A stretch of DNA of 19,897 nt from Bacteroidetes bacterium UBA4416 (GTDB lineage Bacteria > Bacteroidota > Bacteroidia > B-17B0 > Aurantibacillaceae), in assembly GCA_002390745.1 (NCBI GenBank), contig DGQK01000063.1:208663-228559 (forward strand). The letters run 5' to 3'. Under the pieces are notes generated by a model that had not been told where the DNA came from, made no database searches, and saw only the letters and a program-made list of their open reading frames with translations. Shown here piece by piece: positions 7,974 through 16,100 of this stretch; positions within the stretch are counted from its first letter, which is position 1, and every line of letters starts with the position of its first letter. The position numbers and the translations under genes are program-made.

Positions 7974-8469
7974 AGGCCTTCTCATACAGCTTTTGCCCCC
8001 TCAGCAGCCGGTTGATGGTTTTTGCCAGGCGACTGATCCTGGTCTCTTCTTTTTTTGCGGAATAGATCCAGTCGATGTAAAATTTCTGCTCGCTCTCCGA
8101 CAGGCTTTTGAAGAACCTCAGTGCTTGTGGCTCCTCTTCCAGGCACAGCATCATTTCTTCCGGCACTTCAAGTGGCTCCAGGTCGGGAAAGAGAATAATG
8201 TGAACCTGATCGCCTTCCTGTTTTTTTATTTTCCTGCGAATGTCGGCATTTACCGGAAAGAACATGCCACCTGATCCCATAGGCATGATGTGGAATTTCC
8301 GGATCTCAACACCATCCACCGTTCCCCTGACTTTTACCATACCGAAATGCTTCCTCTTTTCCTTGATAATTTCAGGAATACGCACATAAGTCCAGCCGCC
8401 TTTGCCGGGAAATTTTTCGAGCAGGTAATGGTTATTCACAAGAGGCTTATCCGGCATTCGCAGATCCAT
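7972..8469 (-). CDS. DUF1905 / YdeI (OmdA-like) domain protein
   Basis: A 165-residue cytoplasmic protein. The N-terminal half (about 12-95) fits DUF1905: GGWTYVRIPEI, VRGTVDGVEIRKFHIMPMGSGGMFFPVNADIRRKI, then GDQVHIILFPD. The C-terminal third (about 108-160) fits the YdeI/OmdA bacteriocin-protection-type domain: ALRFFKSLSESEQKFYIDWIYSAKKEETRISRLAKTI. YdeI homologues are linked to antimicrobial-peptide tolerance in some bacteria, but the molecular role is unclear. It starts 9 bp after the stop of the TfoX-like gene and is probably co-transcribed with it. Its TAA stop is the first base group of the 9-nt repeat array. Confidence 0.82.
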   Translation of the reverse strand: MDLRMPDKPLVNNHYLLEKFPGKGGWTYVRIPEIIKEKRKHFGMVKVRGTVDGVEIRKFHIMPMGSGGMFFPVNADIRRKIKKQEGDQVHIILFPDLEPLEVPEEMMLCLEEEPQALRFFKSLSESEQKFYIDWIYSAKKEETRISRLAKTINRLLRGQKLYEKA

Positions 8470-8478
8470 TGAAAGTAA

Positions 8479-8826
8479 TTAGCTTCGCTTTGATTTTTTG
8501 GATGCCTTGGCTAGCGGGTTAAATTCGAGGCAGAGTGCGATCCAGTAATCAAAAGCTTTTTTGGTTTTCATGCCTTCTTCAGCGACCAGCACATAACCGT
8601 TCATGGTTTTGCCGCCCATCGTCATTGGCCGGCAGCCTTCTTTTTCGAGCAGCACCTCTTTCATGGCAGGGTCGATGCGGCACATCATCTCATCTTTCAT
8701 TACACCCACACACATCTTATCATTTACCATAAAACACATTCCACCGAACATTTCTTTTTCTTCGACGCGTGGAAGATCCAAGAGGGCTTCGCGGATCCTG
8801 TCGGATAATTCTGTATTGTATGCCAT
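8479..8826 (-). CDS. TfoX N-terminal domain (Sxy-like) protein
   Basis: A 115-residue protein made only of the TfoX N-terminal domain: RIREALLDLPRVEEKEMFGGMCFMVNDKMCVGV, then MMCRIDP, the RPMTMGGKTMNGYVLV strand and a helical end, followed by a Lys-rich tail (KASKKSKRS). TfoX/Sxy controls competence in Gammaproteobacteria through a two-domain protein; these short single-domain relatives are common in Bacteroidota and are not known to do so. First gene of a two-gene unit with the DUF1905/YdeI gene (9 bp gap). The family call is firm, the role is not. Confidence 0.85.
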   Translation of the reverse strand: MAYNTELSDRIREALLDLPRVEEKEMFGGMCFMVNDKMCVGVMKDEMMCRIDPAMKEVLLEKEGCRPMTMGGKTMNGYVLVAEEGMKTKKAFDYWIALCLEFNPLAKASKKSKRS

Positions 8827-8875
8827 CTTATAGCGGTATAATCAGTTAAACATGCCAGGATAAAATTACAAAAAC

Positions 8876-8910
8876 ATCCGGTACCGGTATCGCCCGGATA
8901 GCTTTTTATT
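8876..8910. terminator. Possible bidirectional intrinsic terminator
   Basis: ATCCGG (8876-8881) pairs with CCGGAT (8894-8899) around a 12-nt loop. On the minus strand the stem is followed by GTTTTTG, on the plus strand by AGCTTTTTATT. It lies just after the minus-strand lipoprotein gene ending at 8957, which it could terminate. The stem is only 6 bp. Confidence 0.35.
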
Positions 8911-8956
8911 ACTTCCATACAGGCCAACCAAGAAAACCGGTAACCAAGCGGCGATC

Positions 8957-9466
8957 TTAGTGCACGCGCGTGTAGTTGAACGGGATGGTATCTCTTCCTC
9001 CCTTCTCATTATTCCCGACAATAAAAGCCTTCACGTGTTGGTGATCAGGTATTGAATAATGGATCTCGTTCGGAAAATCATGAGAAGGATTACTGAATTG
9101 AATATCATTTTCTGCCACAAAGGAAGATACGAACCTCACAGCCTTGCCCTCATTCTGTCCGTTCACACGGTTTTCAAACACCCACTGCGATCCTTCCCGG
9201 TAAATGACGGCGCGCTCATTCACGACCGTATCTTTCCCATTCAGGCTGTACACCATAGAGTTGTAGTGCCCGTTGCTTTCTTTGATCCAGCGCTCAAAGC
9301 TCTTTCCGTCTTCACCCTTCCAGGTGCCCAGAAGCTTATCCAGCACAAAGGCCTCATCATGTGTTTCATCCGTTACCGGATGTTCTGTTTTGGTTTCATG
9401 TGAACTGCAAGCCATAAGGCCTGTAAGCACTGCGCTGAGGGCGAATTTTTGTAAGATGTGTTTCAT
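8957..9466 (-). CDS. DUF6265-like lipoprotein
   Basis: A 169-residue predicted lipoprotein. The ATG at 9466 starts MKHILQKF, leading to a lipobox LMAC at about 16-20 (LTGLMACSS). A TTG 18 bp upstream in frame is less likely. The mature part carries LLGTWKGEDGKSFERW, a beta-barrel-like pattern with paired G and W residues, and NPSHDFPNEIHYSI near the C-terminus. The motif order resembles DUF6265 proteins, small lipocalin-like domains of unknown function common in Bacteroidota. It stands alone, with a possible terminator 3' and the AraC-type gene ending 59 bp upstream on the same strand. Confidence 0.75.
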   Translation of the reverse strand: MKHILQKFALSAVLTGLMACSSHETKTEHPVTDETHDEAFVLDKLLGTWKGEDGKSFERWIKESNGHYNSMVYSLNGKDTVVNERAVIYREGSQWVFENRVNGQNEGKAVRFVSSFVAENDIQFSNPSHDFPNEIHYSIPDHQHVKAFIVGNNEKGGRDTIPFNYTRVH

Positions 9467-9525
9467 ATATGTTTTTTTCGACAAAAATGCAGACCATGCA
9501 TTTCAAAAAATTGTATGAATGCGAC

Positions 9526-10341
9526 TTATGATGCTAAAAATAATTTCGTCAAAGCTGCATCTTCCTTAAAATAGTCTTTAGGACTCATACCTGTAAAGGT
9601 TTTGAAATCACGACTAAAATGGCTCTGGTCGAAGTAGCCGGCACGGTAAGTAAGATCGGTCAGGCTCTTCACCCGTTTATTTCCGATGATCCTGAATATA
9701 TTCTGAAACCGAACGATGCGGAGAAATAAACGCGGCGTCATCCCTACCTGCTCGTTGAATTTCCGCTCGAGGTGCCGGCGGCCCATGTTAAGCTGCCTGG
9801 ATAGCGCTTCAATTTTCACGGCCTGCTGCTGATCGGTAATCTGCCGCAGGGTCGCTTGTTTAAGAACCGGCGTAAATGCCTGTTGTGAGAGCCTGGAGAG
9901 CAGGAAGTCTTCCAGCAGGACAAGCATCTGCTCATGAAAGCTGCTATGCGCACGGAGGGATTTTTCCAATACCCTGGCTTCCGCTCCGAATACGGCCGGC
10001 AAGGGCACATAACGATCTGTCAGCTGTTTCACCGGAAAAGACAAAAAGGCCGAAAGTGCGCCGGGGTAGAATCTGGCGGCGATCATTCCGGTGTTTCCCG
10101 AAGGACCTATCTCAATGTAGCTGGTGATAGGCCCGAATAAAAAGGCATAAGGCTGCTGTTTGATTTTTCCACCCGAACGAATGCGAAAGCGGTTACCATA
10201 ATGAATGATCAGCTCAGGGCATGCATCGGGCAACACCCGTTGCAGTTTCCGGTTTCCGCTCTCAGCACTGTTTTCCAAAACCCAGAAACACTTAATGAAA
10301 GGCTTCAATGGATGCGAGGGCGCTATCTCTTTGTAAACCAT
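9526..10341 (-). CDS. AraC-family transcriptional regulator (DUF6597 N-terminal type)
   Basis: A 271-residue regulator. The N-terminal half (about 1-120; YKEIAPSHPLKPFIKCFW..., LPDACPELIIHYG, ARFYPGALSAFL) fits the DUF6597-like sensor domain; the C-terminal about 100 residues are a double helix-turn-helix AraC domain (IEALSRQLNMGRRHLERKFNEQVGMTPRLFLRIVRFQ, then LTDLTYRAGYFDQSHFSRDFKTFTGMSPKDYF). The signal is not known. The ATG at 10341 is preferred to an in-frame start at 10386, because the latter would overlap the Nudix gene and lies outside the family's usual beginning. The gap to the Nudix stop is 7 bp, so the pair is probably co-transcribed and coupled. Confidence 0.88.
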   Translation of the reverse strand: MVYKEIAPSHPLKPFIKCFWVLENSAESGNRKLQRVLPDACPELIIHYGNRFRIRSGGKIKQQPYAFLFGPITSYIEIGPSGNTGMIAARFYPGALSAFLSFPVKQLTDRYVPLPAVFGAEARVLEKSLRAHSSFHEQMLVLLEDFLLSRLSQQAFTPVLKQATLRQITDQQQAVKIEALSRQLNMGRRHLERKFNEQVGMTPRLFLRIVRFQNIFRIIGNKRVKSLTDLTYRAGYFDQSHFSRDFKTFTGMSPKDYFKEDAALTKLFLAS

Positions 10342-10348
10342 GGGCGCT

Positions 10349-10798
10349 TTACCTGATAAAGACCTTTTGGCTGCGATCAAGCGCATCGCTCAGCCAGTGT
10401 TCGCTGATCTGCGCTAACTCCTGCGGCAGCTCTGTCACCGGGAAGAAACGAAGCCCGCCGGTTTCCTCATTCGCAAAGGACAGATCCACTTCACCGCTTA
10501 CCTGCACTTCAAAATAGGAAGTAACATATTGTACAGAGCGCTGTTCATAGTGATAGGTTTGCGAAAGCGGTGAGGAATAGATGCCAACAAAACGCAGGAC
10601 CTTAGCAGCAACATTGACTTCCTCCATCACTTCCCTTAGTATGGCCTGCTCCACCGTTTCGCCGAATTCTACATGGCCGGAAATGACACACCATTGGCCG
10701 GTATCTTTTCTGCGCTGAAGCAGAATCTCGCCACGCTCATTGAAAATAGCCGCCGCTACAGCGGGAAGGATCTGGTAATCAGGAACAGCTGTACTCAT
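10349..10798 (-). CDS. Nudix hydrolase
   Basis: A 149-residue Nudix-fold enzyme, expected to hydrolyse a nucleoside diphosphate linked to another moiety, with Mg2+ or Mn2+. The Nudix box is at residues 41-63: Gly41, Glu47, REVMEE at 55-60, which keeps the metal-binding Glu residues. The usual Gly near the end of the box is Asn62. Upstream is LLQRRKDTGQWCVISG, typical of the family. The substrate cannot be told from the sequence. It is the first gene of a pair with the AraC-type regulator 7 bp downstream, which suggests that the regulator and enzyme respond to the same condition (inference). Confidence 0.9.
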   Translation of the reverse strand: MSTAVPDYQILPAVAAAIFNERGEILLQRRKDTGQWCVISGHVEFGETVEQAILREVMEEVNVAAKVLRFVGIYSSPLSQTYHYEQRSVQYVTSYFEVQVSGEVDLSFANEETGGLRFFPVTELPQELAQISEHWLSDALDRSQKVFIR

Positions 10799-10883
10799 AA
10801 TAGTTTCTCAAACTCTTCATAAAGATAAGGAAAGTACTGTAGCAAACGCCATCGTTTTGCGCTGTCGGGCCTCATTCCACACA

Positions 10884-10919
10884 GGCACAAAAAAAGCCTC
10901 CGGCAGATTCCGGAGGCTT
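10884..10919 (-). terminator. Intrinsic terminator of the DUF4382 lipoprotein gene
   Basis: On the minus strand a 10-bp perfect stem, AAGCCTCCGG / CCGGAGGCTT (10910-10919 with 10894-10903), with the 6-nt loop AATCTG, is followed by a run of T residues. It begins 21 bp after the stop of the gene at 10940. Strong rho-independent structure in the right orientation. Confidence 0.85.
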
Positions 10920-10939
10920 GTTGAAAATCCTGTTATCCC

Positions 10940-11713
10940 TTAGATGACAATGATACCCACATTGGTCGATGTGCCAACAGACACATTCACGTTACTGAGG
11001 CTTACGGTTGCATAAGGCAATACAGGTGTTACTGTCAGGCTGTAAGACCCTGCGGGCAGGCCTGAGATTATAAAGTCACCATTGGCATTTACCACCGATG
11101 AATAGGAAGCTGTTCCTGAGCTCGCTGTAACGGTTGCAGCTACACCGGGCAGTGAGATCTTACCCCTGATGGATCCGCTCAGTGCTGTTTCAACGGTGCG
11201 GATCACCGGTTTCAGGATATAATCTCCGTTACCATTTTCCACAATGGATTGCGCGGCGTCAAAGTCGAGCAGAACGTAATAATCGACTCCCGGCTGAAGA
11301 TTGTGATGCACGTTGAGCTTAAGGCCCGACTGTTGTGCGCTTGGTGTTTTCAATGGATAAGTACCGGTACTTGTCACAATGGTATTGTTTGTTCCCAGGA
11401 TCAGCCTGATCTGTTCTACTTTCGACATGGTAAGGGCTCCGGTAGCGATCAGGGTATCCAGTCCATTGGAAAAATGGAGAAGGTTGTAAATACCCGGTGT
11501 TACATTAAGCATCACCGTGCTGCCGCTACCGGTTACTTCTACTGCCTGGAGATCAATATTTACCGCCAGGTAAGCAGCGGGAGCATCCGTCATACGGATA
11601 TGATAAGGCGTTGGAGGGCTTGCTGGAGAAATCTCCTCTGTCTTTTCCTTTTTGCAGCCAAACAAAACTGTCAGCAGAATGAAGGAATAAGTGAAGTGTT
11701 TAAGCGTTTTCAT
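10940..11713 (-). CDS. DUF4382 lipoprotein with C-terminal regulatory-like beta domain
   Basis: A 257-residue exported lipoprotein: signal peptide with lipobox VLFGC (Cys20). Residues about 36-180 match DUF4382: YHIRMTDAPAAYLAVNIDLQAVEV, YNLLHFSNGLD, VEQIRLILG, YPLKTPSAQQSGLKL and LLDFDAAQSIVENGNGDYILKPVIR. Residues about 181-257 (GSIRGKIS..., NANGDFIISGLPAGSYSLTV) look like a carboxypeptidase-regulatory-like (peptidase-associated) beta-sandwich. Both are extracellular, cell-surface or envelope folds; the function is unknown. A strong terminator follows. The gap of 214 bp to the adaptor gene upstream suggests its own promoter. Confidence 0.9.
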   Translation of the reverse strand: MKTLKHFTYSFILLTVLFGCKKEKTEEISPASPPTPYHIRMTDAPAAYLAVNIDLQAVEVTGSGSTVMLNVTPGIYNLLHFSNGLDTLIATGALTMSKVEQIRLILGTNNTIVTSTGTYPLKTPSAQQSGLKLNVHHNLQPGVDYYVLLDFDAAQSIVENGNGDYILKPVIRTVETALSGSIRGKISLPGVAATVTASSGTASYSSVVNANGDFIISGLPAGSYSLTVTPVLPYATVSLSNVNVSVGTSTNVGIIVI

Positions 11714-11773
11714 GGTATTGTGGTTTTATTGGCAAATAGCCTGTTTGAGACCCGTTCTTCCAAAAAAAATACC

Positions 11774-11872
11774 ATGATCGTTCACCCGGACATTCAGGAA
11801 TTACACCGCTATTTAACTGCGATGTTAAAAAAACATGTGGAGAGGATTCTACATCCTGCTCAGCGTTTATAA
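11774..11872 (+). CDS. Possible 32-residue small protein
   Basis: A short plus-strand frame with an ATG and a TAA encodes MIVHPDIQELHRYLTAMLKK followed by 12 more residues, which could form an amphipathic helix. It lies in a 214-bp gap between two minus-strand genes. There is no clear ribosome site or promoter, and a frame of this size can arise by chance, so this is only a candidate. Confidence 0.2.
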   Translation: MIVHPDIQELHRYLTAMLKKHVERILHPAQRL

Positions 11873-11927
11873 AGTCAGTCACTACGCGCTTTCTTTCAAT
11901 CACCACAGAAGCTCCATTCACAGGAAC

Positions 11928-13106
11928 TTAATGCGCATGTCCTTCTCCCTCACTGTTTTTAAGCTTGGATAAGAGGTCGTAAGCACCCTTGATCACAATC
12001 TCGGTACGACAGTCAAACCCTTGCGGCAGAGTGACTTCGGTATAGCCAAGCTCGCTCACACCTTTGGTAACAGGGATCATTTTAAAATGCCTCGTTCCTT
12101 TTTCGGCGGAGGGCACAGGAATAAAGATGTAGCTGTTTCCTTCAAAACCCACCACGGCCTTATCGGGCAGGGCGGGCAATTCCTGGGTACCTGCTTCCAC
12201 GTAAGCTTTCAGGTACATCCCCGGCAGTAGTTCGCCGTCTTCCCTGTCGAGGTGGCAATGAATCCTCACCGTTCTGTCAGGCCCAATCTCCCGGCCTATC
12301 AGGTAGACGGTGGCAAGGCGCTCCGTTGTTTCATTAGCCAGCGTAAATCGCACCTTCTGTCCGATCCTCAGCTTCGGCACATCTTTTTCAAACACCGTCA
12401 GCTCGGCATGCAGGTGCTCCGTATCCACGATCCTGAAGAGCACATCCGTTGGGCTCACAAACATGCCGATGTTGACATTCACCTGGGTTACATATCCGCT
12501 GATGGGCGCATAAATGGTAATGGTATTTTGAAAATTTCCGCTCTCCAGCTGGCCGGCATTGATACCCAACAGGTCCAACCTGGCTTTGAGTCCGCTTACC
12601 TTAGCCATCATGCTCTGGTATTGTGTTTTTGACTGCAACAGGGTTTTCTGAGAGTTGACATTTTCTTTGGACAATTCCTGCTGGCGCTTGTATTCGGCCT
12701 CCAGATACTCCAGCTGGCTCTTTGTATCCACGTAATCCTGCTGAAGCTGGATGAAGTCGGGATTCTGGATGACGGCAATGACAGCGCCTTTTTTCACCCT
12801 TAGTCCCTGCAACAATTCGGTGCTTTTCAAAAAACCGCCCATCGGTGTGGAGACACTTACCAGGTTTTGAGGCGGTACGTCCAGCATGCCGTTCACTTTG
12901 ATGGCTCCGCTCAGGGCTTTTTGCTCGATGCCTCCCGTGGTAAGCCCGATGACAGTACACTGCTCCTCCGTGAGCTCTACGTTATTTTCCGCATCCGCGT
13001 GATGCGCTTCCTCTTTTACATCTTCCGCTTTGGTTCCGCAGGACACCGCCAGCAGCGCCAGCAGGAAGAAAGCAACGGTTTTCATAATTCTGGTATGTTT
13101 CATCAT
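11928..13106 (-). CDS. Periplasmic adaptor (membrane fusion) subunit of a CusB/CzcB-type RND pump
   Basis: A 392-residue adaptor that would link the inner-membrane pump to the outer-membrane channel. Signal sequence with lipobox LLAVSC (Cys23), so it is probably a lipoprotein. A barrel-sandwich/lipoyl half (about 75-110), helical hairpin (about 110-180, QLEYLEAEYKRQQELSKENVNSQ), second lipoyl half (IYAPISGYVTQVNVNIGMFV, about 200-220) and beta-barrel (about 225-300) are readable. His residues cluster near the N-terminus (AHHADAE) and at the very end (GEGHAH), which may bind metal. It lies 65 bp downstream of the pump gene in the same orientation. A second ATG eight residues in would also give a lipoprotein. 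Confidence 0.9.
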   Translation of the reverse strand: MMKHTRIMKTVAFFLLALLAVSCGTKAEDVKEEAHHADAENNVELTEEQCTVIGLTTGGIEQKALSGAIKVNGMLDVPPQNLVSVSTPMGGFLKSTELLQGLRVKKGAVIAVIQNPDFIQLQQDYVDTKSQLEYLEAEYKRQQELSKENVNSQKTLLQSKTQYQSMMAKVSGLKARLDLLGINAGQLESGNFQNTITIYAPISGYVTQVNVNIGMFVSPTDVLFRIVDTEHLHAELTVFEKDVPKLRIGQKVRFTLANETTERLATVYLIGREIGPDRTVRIHCHLDREDGELLPGMYLKAYVEAGTQELPALPDKAVVGFEGNSYIFIPVPSAEKGTRHFKMIPVTKGVSELGYTEVTLPQGFDCRTEIVIKGAYDLLSKLKNSEGEGHAH

Positions 13107-13171
13107 AAGGTAATTAATTAGTGACTTGTGAAATAATTGTTTGATAGCTTTATCCCGTTCCGGTGCAGGGC

Positions 13172-16100
13172 TTAGTTCTTACCGGTGAGGAATTCAAGTG
13201 TAATGATGCTTTGATTGTATTGACTCAGCGCCAGCAGGTAGCTTTCCCTGATAGACAGAGCGTTTCTCAAAGCCTGCAAATATTCTGTGTAGGCTATTTC
13301 ACCGCTTTTGAAGGCTGCATCTGCCTGTTTGATCAGGAGAGAGGCATTGGGCAAAGCACTGCTTTCATAATAGGCCATGGTATTCCTGTATTTCAGGTAT
13401 TCCTGCACTGCCTGCCGGTACTGCGATTCCACAGTTACCTGGTATTGCTCGTAGTTGCTTTGCACTACCTCGCGGTTGATACCCGCCGCTTTGACCCTGG
13501 CCGCCTGCGGGCCAAACCACAAGGGCACAGAGATGCCTACCTGGAAACCGGTAAAGCGCTTCGAGGCATCGAAGTACTGGTCCGCACCATTCACATTCTG
13601 GTAGCCGATCAGCGACTGGTTGAAATAGCCGACGTTAAAATCAGGCAGCACCTTCGCCGCCTCCAGCTTTTGCTGATTGTGGCTGATCTCGACCTGCTGC
13701 TTTACATAAGCCAGGGCGGGATTCTGTTCATACACCGTGCTATCGGCAGGAAACGAAAGCTCCAGCTTTACCAGTGGCTCCTCCCTGAGCCAGATGGCTT
13801 GCTTTCCGTTTACCAGTGCCTGGAGCTGAGCCTCGGAAACACGGATATCGGAGGCATTTTGCACCAACAGGTTCTTCACTTCCATGAAGCGTGTTTCTGC
13901 CGTTGTTTTTTCCAGAAGGTTTGTTTCACCGGTCTTTAAGCGAAGCTCCGCGGCTTTGAGAAAGGCGCTGTAGATACTGTCCTGGCTATAGAGTAGCTGC
14001 CGCAAGGCTTGCAGGTATTGCCACTGATGCCAGGCAGACTTCAGCTGGCTGACGAGCTCGTTGCGCGTCACCTGCTGCCTGAGCTCGCTTCCTTTCACCA
14101 TGGCTTTGTTGAGTTTTGCCTGGCTGGAAAAAACCGTTGGAAAAGGAATGCCCTGGCTGATGCTGATGTTATTATCCGCATTGAGGGAATTGTACTGCCC
14201 GTGCATGAGCAGGATGCTGGTTTTTCCGATATCGGTCGATGTGCGTTGTATGGCCTTGCTGTAATCAAGTTCATACGCGGCGGCTCTCAGGCCTGCATTA
14301 TTTTTCAAGGCTTCGTCTACCAGGGTTTGCAAGCCGGTTGCCGGGGCATTCTGCGATTTCCCGTAAACAGGCATCAACATCAATGCGATCATTACCGTTA
14401 CAAGCGGCGCCGGCGTTTTGCCCTTCGCCATTTTTTCGAATAAAAAATACAATACCGGCAACACCAACAAGGTGAGCAGTGTTGCCGTGAATAATCCGCC
14501 AATAACTACTGTGGCCAAGGGTTTCTGAACTTCGGCACCGGATCCGTGAGAAAGCGCCATCGGCAAAAAGCCCAGAGAAGCCACCAGCGCCGTCATGATC
14601 ACCGGCCGCAGCCGCGTGCCCGTTCCTTTCAGGATAATACCTGTGAGATCGGTCATGCCTTCTTTTTTTAAGTGGTTGAATTCGGCGATCAGCACGATCC
14701 CGTTTAATACTGCAACGCCGAAGAGGGCGATAAATCCTACACCGGCCGAAATACTGAAAGGCATTCCCCGGAGCCACAAGGCAAATACGCCGCCAATGGC
14801 AGATAAAGGAATTGCCGTAAAGATGAGCAGGCTTTGCTTCAGCGAACGGAAGGTAAAATACAGGAGCAGGAATATCAACAGCAAAGCCACAGGAACGGCA
14901 ATAGCCAGGCGTTGCCGCGCTTCGATCAGATTTTTGAACGTACCGCCGTACGTCGGGTAATAGCCGGGACTGAACTGAATGTTCCGCTGCACGTTGTCCT
15001 GCATTTCCTTGACCACACTCTCCACGTCACGGCCCCGCACATTAAAGCCAATGGTGATCCGGCGCTTGGCATCGTCGCGCTGAATCTGGCTCGGGCTTAC
15101 CACCAACTTTACCTCTGCGAGCTGTGAAACCGGCACCTGGTTGCCGTTGGGCGCCGTGACAAAGAGGTTGCTGATGTCCGTGATGCTTTGCCTGTTTTCT
15201 TTCTCAAGCCTTACCACCAGGTCGAAGCGCTTTTCGCCTTCATACACCAGGCCGGCGCTCTCCCCGGCAAATGCCGCCCTGATCACACGGTTGATGTCCT
15301 CGATATTCAGCCCGAACTGAGCGATCCGGTCGCGGTCATAGTTAATGACGATCTGCTCCTGCCCGGTTACCTGCTCGATGTACAGGTCCTGCGCACCGTT
15401 GATGCCTGCTGCAAGCTTACCCAGCTTTGCAGCGTATTCCGTGAGCCGGTCCAGGTCTTCTCCGTAGATCTTGATCACCACATCCTGCTTGGCACCGGTC
15501 ATCAGCTCATTGAAACGCATCTGGATAGGCTGCTGAAAGCCATAGGTGACGCCGGGAATGGCTTCCAGGGCTTCCGACATTTTTCCGGCAAGCTCATCGC
15601 GCGTAGAGGCGCTGGTCCATTCCGACTTGTCTTTCAAAATGACCATGAGGTCGCAGGCTTCAACCGGCATAGGGTCTGTCGGGATCTCCCCGGAGCCGAT
15701 CTTTCCGATCACCTCTTTCACCTCCGGAAATTTTTCGGTTAAGATCTTCGATGCCCGTAGCGCTGCTTCAATTGTTTGAGAAATGGAGCTGCCGGTGAGC
15801 ACCCTGGTTTCTACGGCAAAGTCGCCTTCATCGAGCGTCGGGATGAATTCTCCGCCCATGTTCAGGAACACAAGCACACTGCCGGCAAACAGGATAAAAG
15901 CAAGGGTGACCACAAGTGCTTTCCGCTTCAGAGCTGCTAAGATCGCCGGGCTGTAGAGACGCTGGAAAAACGCCATGATCCTGTCGGAAACGCTTTGTTT
16001 GTAAACGGTATTCTTATTCAGGAAGAGCGCGGAGATCATCGGCACATAAGTGAGCGATAAGATAAAAGCGCCGAGGATGGCAAAGGAAACCGTTTGCGCC

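Noticed and set aside
7726..8274. Plus-strand frame rich in Phe and Leu
   Set aside because: It is the antisense reading of the pyrimidine-rich repeat array and of the DUF1905/YdeI gene.
9467..9484. TTG start for the DUF6265-like lipoprotein
   Set aside because: The ATG at 9466 places the signal peptide correctly.
11249..11872. 207-residue plus-strand frame
   Set aside because: Most of it is antisense to the well-supported DUF4382 gene; only the last 32 codons are kept as a weak candidate.
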